DNA from: Spirochaetaceae bacterium
GTDB taxonomy: Bacteria; Spirochaetota; Spirochaetia; Treponematales; Breznakiellaceae
Assembly (NCBI GenBank): GCA_031288215.1
Contig: JAITRV010000085.1
Location: 1 to 5,178 of the forward strand
DNA: 5,178 nucleotides
Direction: 5' to 3'
The notes beneath the pieces are model-generated. The model searched no databases and was not told where the DNA came from. It saw only the letters and a program-made list of their open reading frames with translations. The first letter of the stretch is position 1; each line of letters starts with the position of its first letter. Positions 4,471 to 5,178 of the stretch are shown here, piece after piece. The position numbers and the translations under genes were made by a program.

Positions 4471-5178
4471 CGCATATTATCGAGCCGTTTACGGTGAACG
4501 TTGGGAAAAGTTGCGGGAAAGCCTCCTGGAAGGCACCGCCGTCGAGGCCTATACCCGGAATCTCCGCGCTCCCTATATGCTGGACCGGGCTTCGGTCCTG
4601 GCGGCCCGGTCCCTCAGGCTCCCCGAGGAGGGGATCATCCTGGATGCCTGCGCCGCCCCCGGGGGGAAGAGCCTGGTCATCGCCTCCCTCATGGGCCGGG
4701 GGGTGAGGCTCCTCGCCAACGAGTTGTCCTCACAACGGCGGCGGCGGCTGGTAAAGGTCCTGGACGAACACCTGGAGGGGGAAAGGCGGTCCCGGGTTAC
4801 GGTCTCGGGCTTCGATGCCGCCGCCCTGGGGAGCCGCCGCTCCGAGCAGGGCCGTTTCGGGGGGATACTTCTGGATGCCCCCTGTTCCAGTGAGCGCCAC
4901 GTACTCCGCAGCCCCAAGGCTCTGGAGGAATGGACGCCGGCCCGGCCCCGTTTCCTGGCCCGCCGGCAATGGTCCCTTCTCTCCGCAGCCTTCCTGCTTT
5001 TACGGCAAGGCGGCTCCCTGGTATACGTAACCTGCGCCCTCTCTGAGGAAGAAAACGATCTGGTGGCGGCCCGGCTTATCAAAAAATACGGCGACGAGTT
5101 GATGACGGATGAACCGGACTTTGAGGAGGGGGAAAAAACCCGGTACGGCCGGCTCATCCTGCCCGACCGTTCCGGGGG
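4454..5178 (+). CDS. NOL1/NOP2/Sun-family m5C RNA methyltransferase, 3' partial
   Basis: This is a SAM-dependent enzyme that should methylate carbon 5 of a cytosine in RNA, probably rRNA. An in-frame stop at 4442-4444 limits the start. TTG 4454 is chosen because GAGGG (4443-4447) lies 6 nt upstream; TTG 4451 is the alternative. The first in-frame ATG (4577) would remove conserved N-terminal sequence. Visible are the SAM-binding loop LDACAAPGGKS (63-73), acidic NEL (89-91), the DAPCSSERH block (141-149) with Cys144, and VTCALSEEEND (192-202) with Cys194. These are the two cysteines used for product release and catalysis in the family. There is no NusB-like N-terminal domain as in RsmB. The short N-terminus and the PCSSERH form recall the NSUN4 subgroup. 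The frame is open at the right edge, so the C-terminus is unseen. The gene overlaps cobS by 17 nt. Family is confident; the target cytosine is unknown. Confidence 0.9.
   Translation, partial: MNTEFDAYYRAVYGERWEKLRESLLEGTAVEAYTRNLRAPYMLDRASVLAARSLRLPEEGIILDACAAPGGKSLVIASLMGRGVRLLANELSSQRRRRLVKVLDEHLEGERRSRVTVSGFDAAALGSRRSEQGRFGGILLDAPCSSERHVLRSPKALEEWTPARPRFLARRQWSLLSAAFLLLRQGGSLVYVTCALSEEENDLVAARLIKKYGDELMTDEPDFEEGEKTRYGRLILPDRSG

Noticed and set aside
4573..5157. A 194-codon antisense ORF opposite the methyltransferase
   Set aside because: It is Arg/Ser-rich without domain signatures; the + strand frame carries all catalytic motifs of a known family.

Overview
The window reads as an accessory-to-core junction in a GC-rich bacterium. 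Two mobile-element remnants fill the left 2.2 kb. A vitamin B12 (cobalamin) lower-ligand operon under a cobalamin riboswitch fills the right 2.9 kb. The organism cannot be fixed from sequence alone. IS-rich flanks, sigma70-type signals, a cobT-cobS pair and a compact NSUN4-like RNA methyltransferase would fit a spirochete such as a gut Treponema relative, but that is a low-confidence inference.

Left block. Bases 1-1045 encode an IS110-family transposase whose extreme N-terminus lies outside the window. It is followed by a purine-rich tract and a 215-nt non-coding segment (1089-1303). That segment is closed by a 14-bp inverted repeat and contains several internal hairpins. Its position and architecture make it a candidate bridge RNA (seekRNA) of the IS1111 type, in which the guide RNA lies downstream of the transposase. 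An AT-rich spacer of unknown origin (1304-1421) leads to an ISKra4-like transposase (1422-2231). This keeps a plausible DDE triad but lacks the usual N-terminal region.

Right block. Forty-one bases after the ISKra4 stop codon lies a strong sigma70 promoter (TTGACA, 17-nt spacer, TATCAT). Its predicted start site coincides with the first helix of a cobalamin riboswitch aptamer (2309-2407). A 147-nt leader follows with possible alternative helices. It ends in two tiny minicistrons chained by ATGA overlaps into cobT. cobT (2555-3607) activates the lower-ligand base as alpha-ribazole phosphate. cobS (3646-4470) joins the ribazole to adenosylcobinamide-GDP in the membrane. A NOL1/NOP2/Sun-type m5C RNA methyltransferase begins at a TTG inside the 3' end of cobS and runs off the right edge, so it is probably co-transcribed and translationally coupled.

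Working model: when adenosylcobalamin is scarce the riboswitch permits expression of the two nucleotide-loop assembly enzymes, and the RNA methyltransferase is carried along. The most interesting items are the structured RNA behind the IS110 transposase, the chained minicistrons before cobT, and the methyltransferase embedded in a B12-controlled operon. I see no CRISPR array, tRNA or rRNA.
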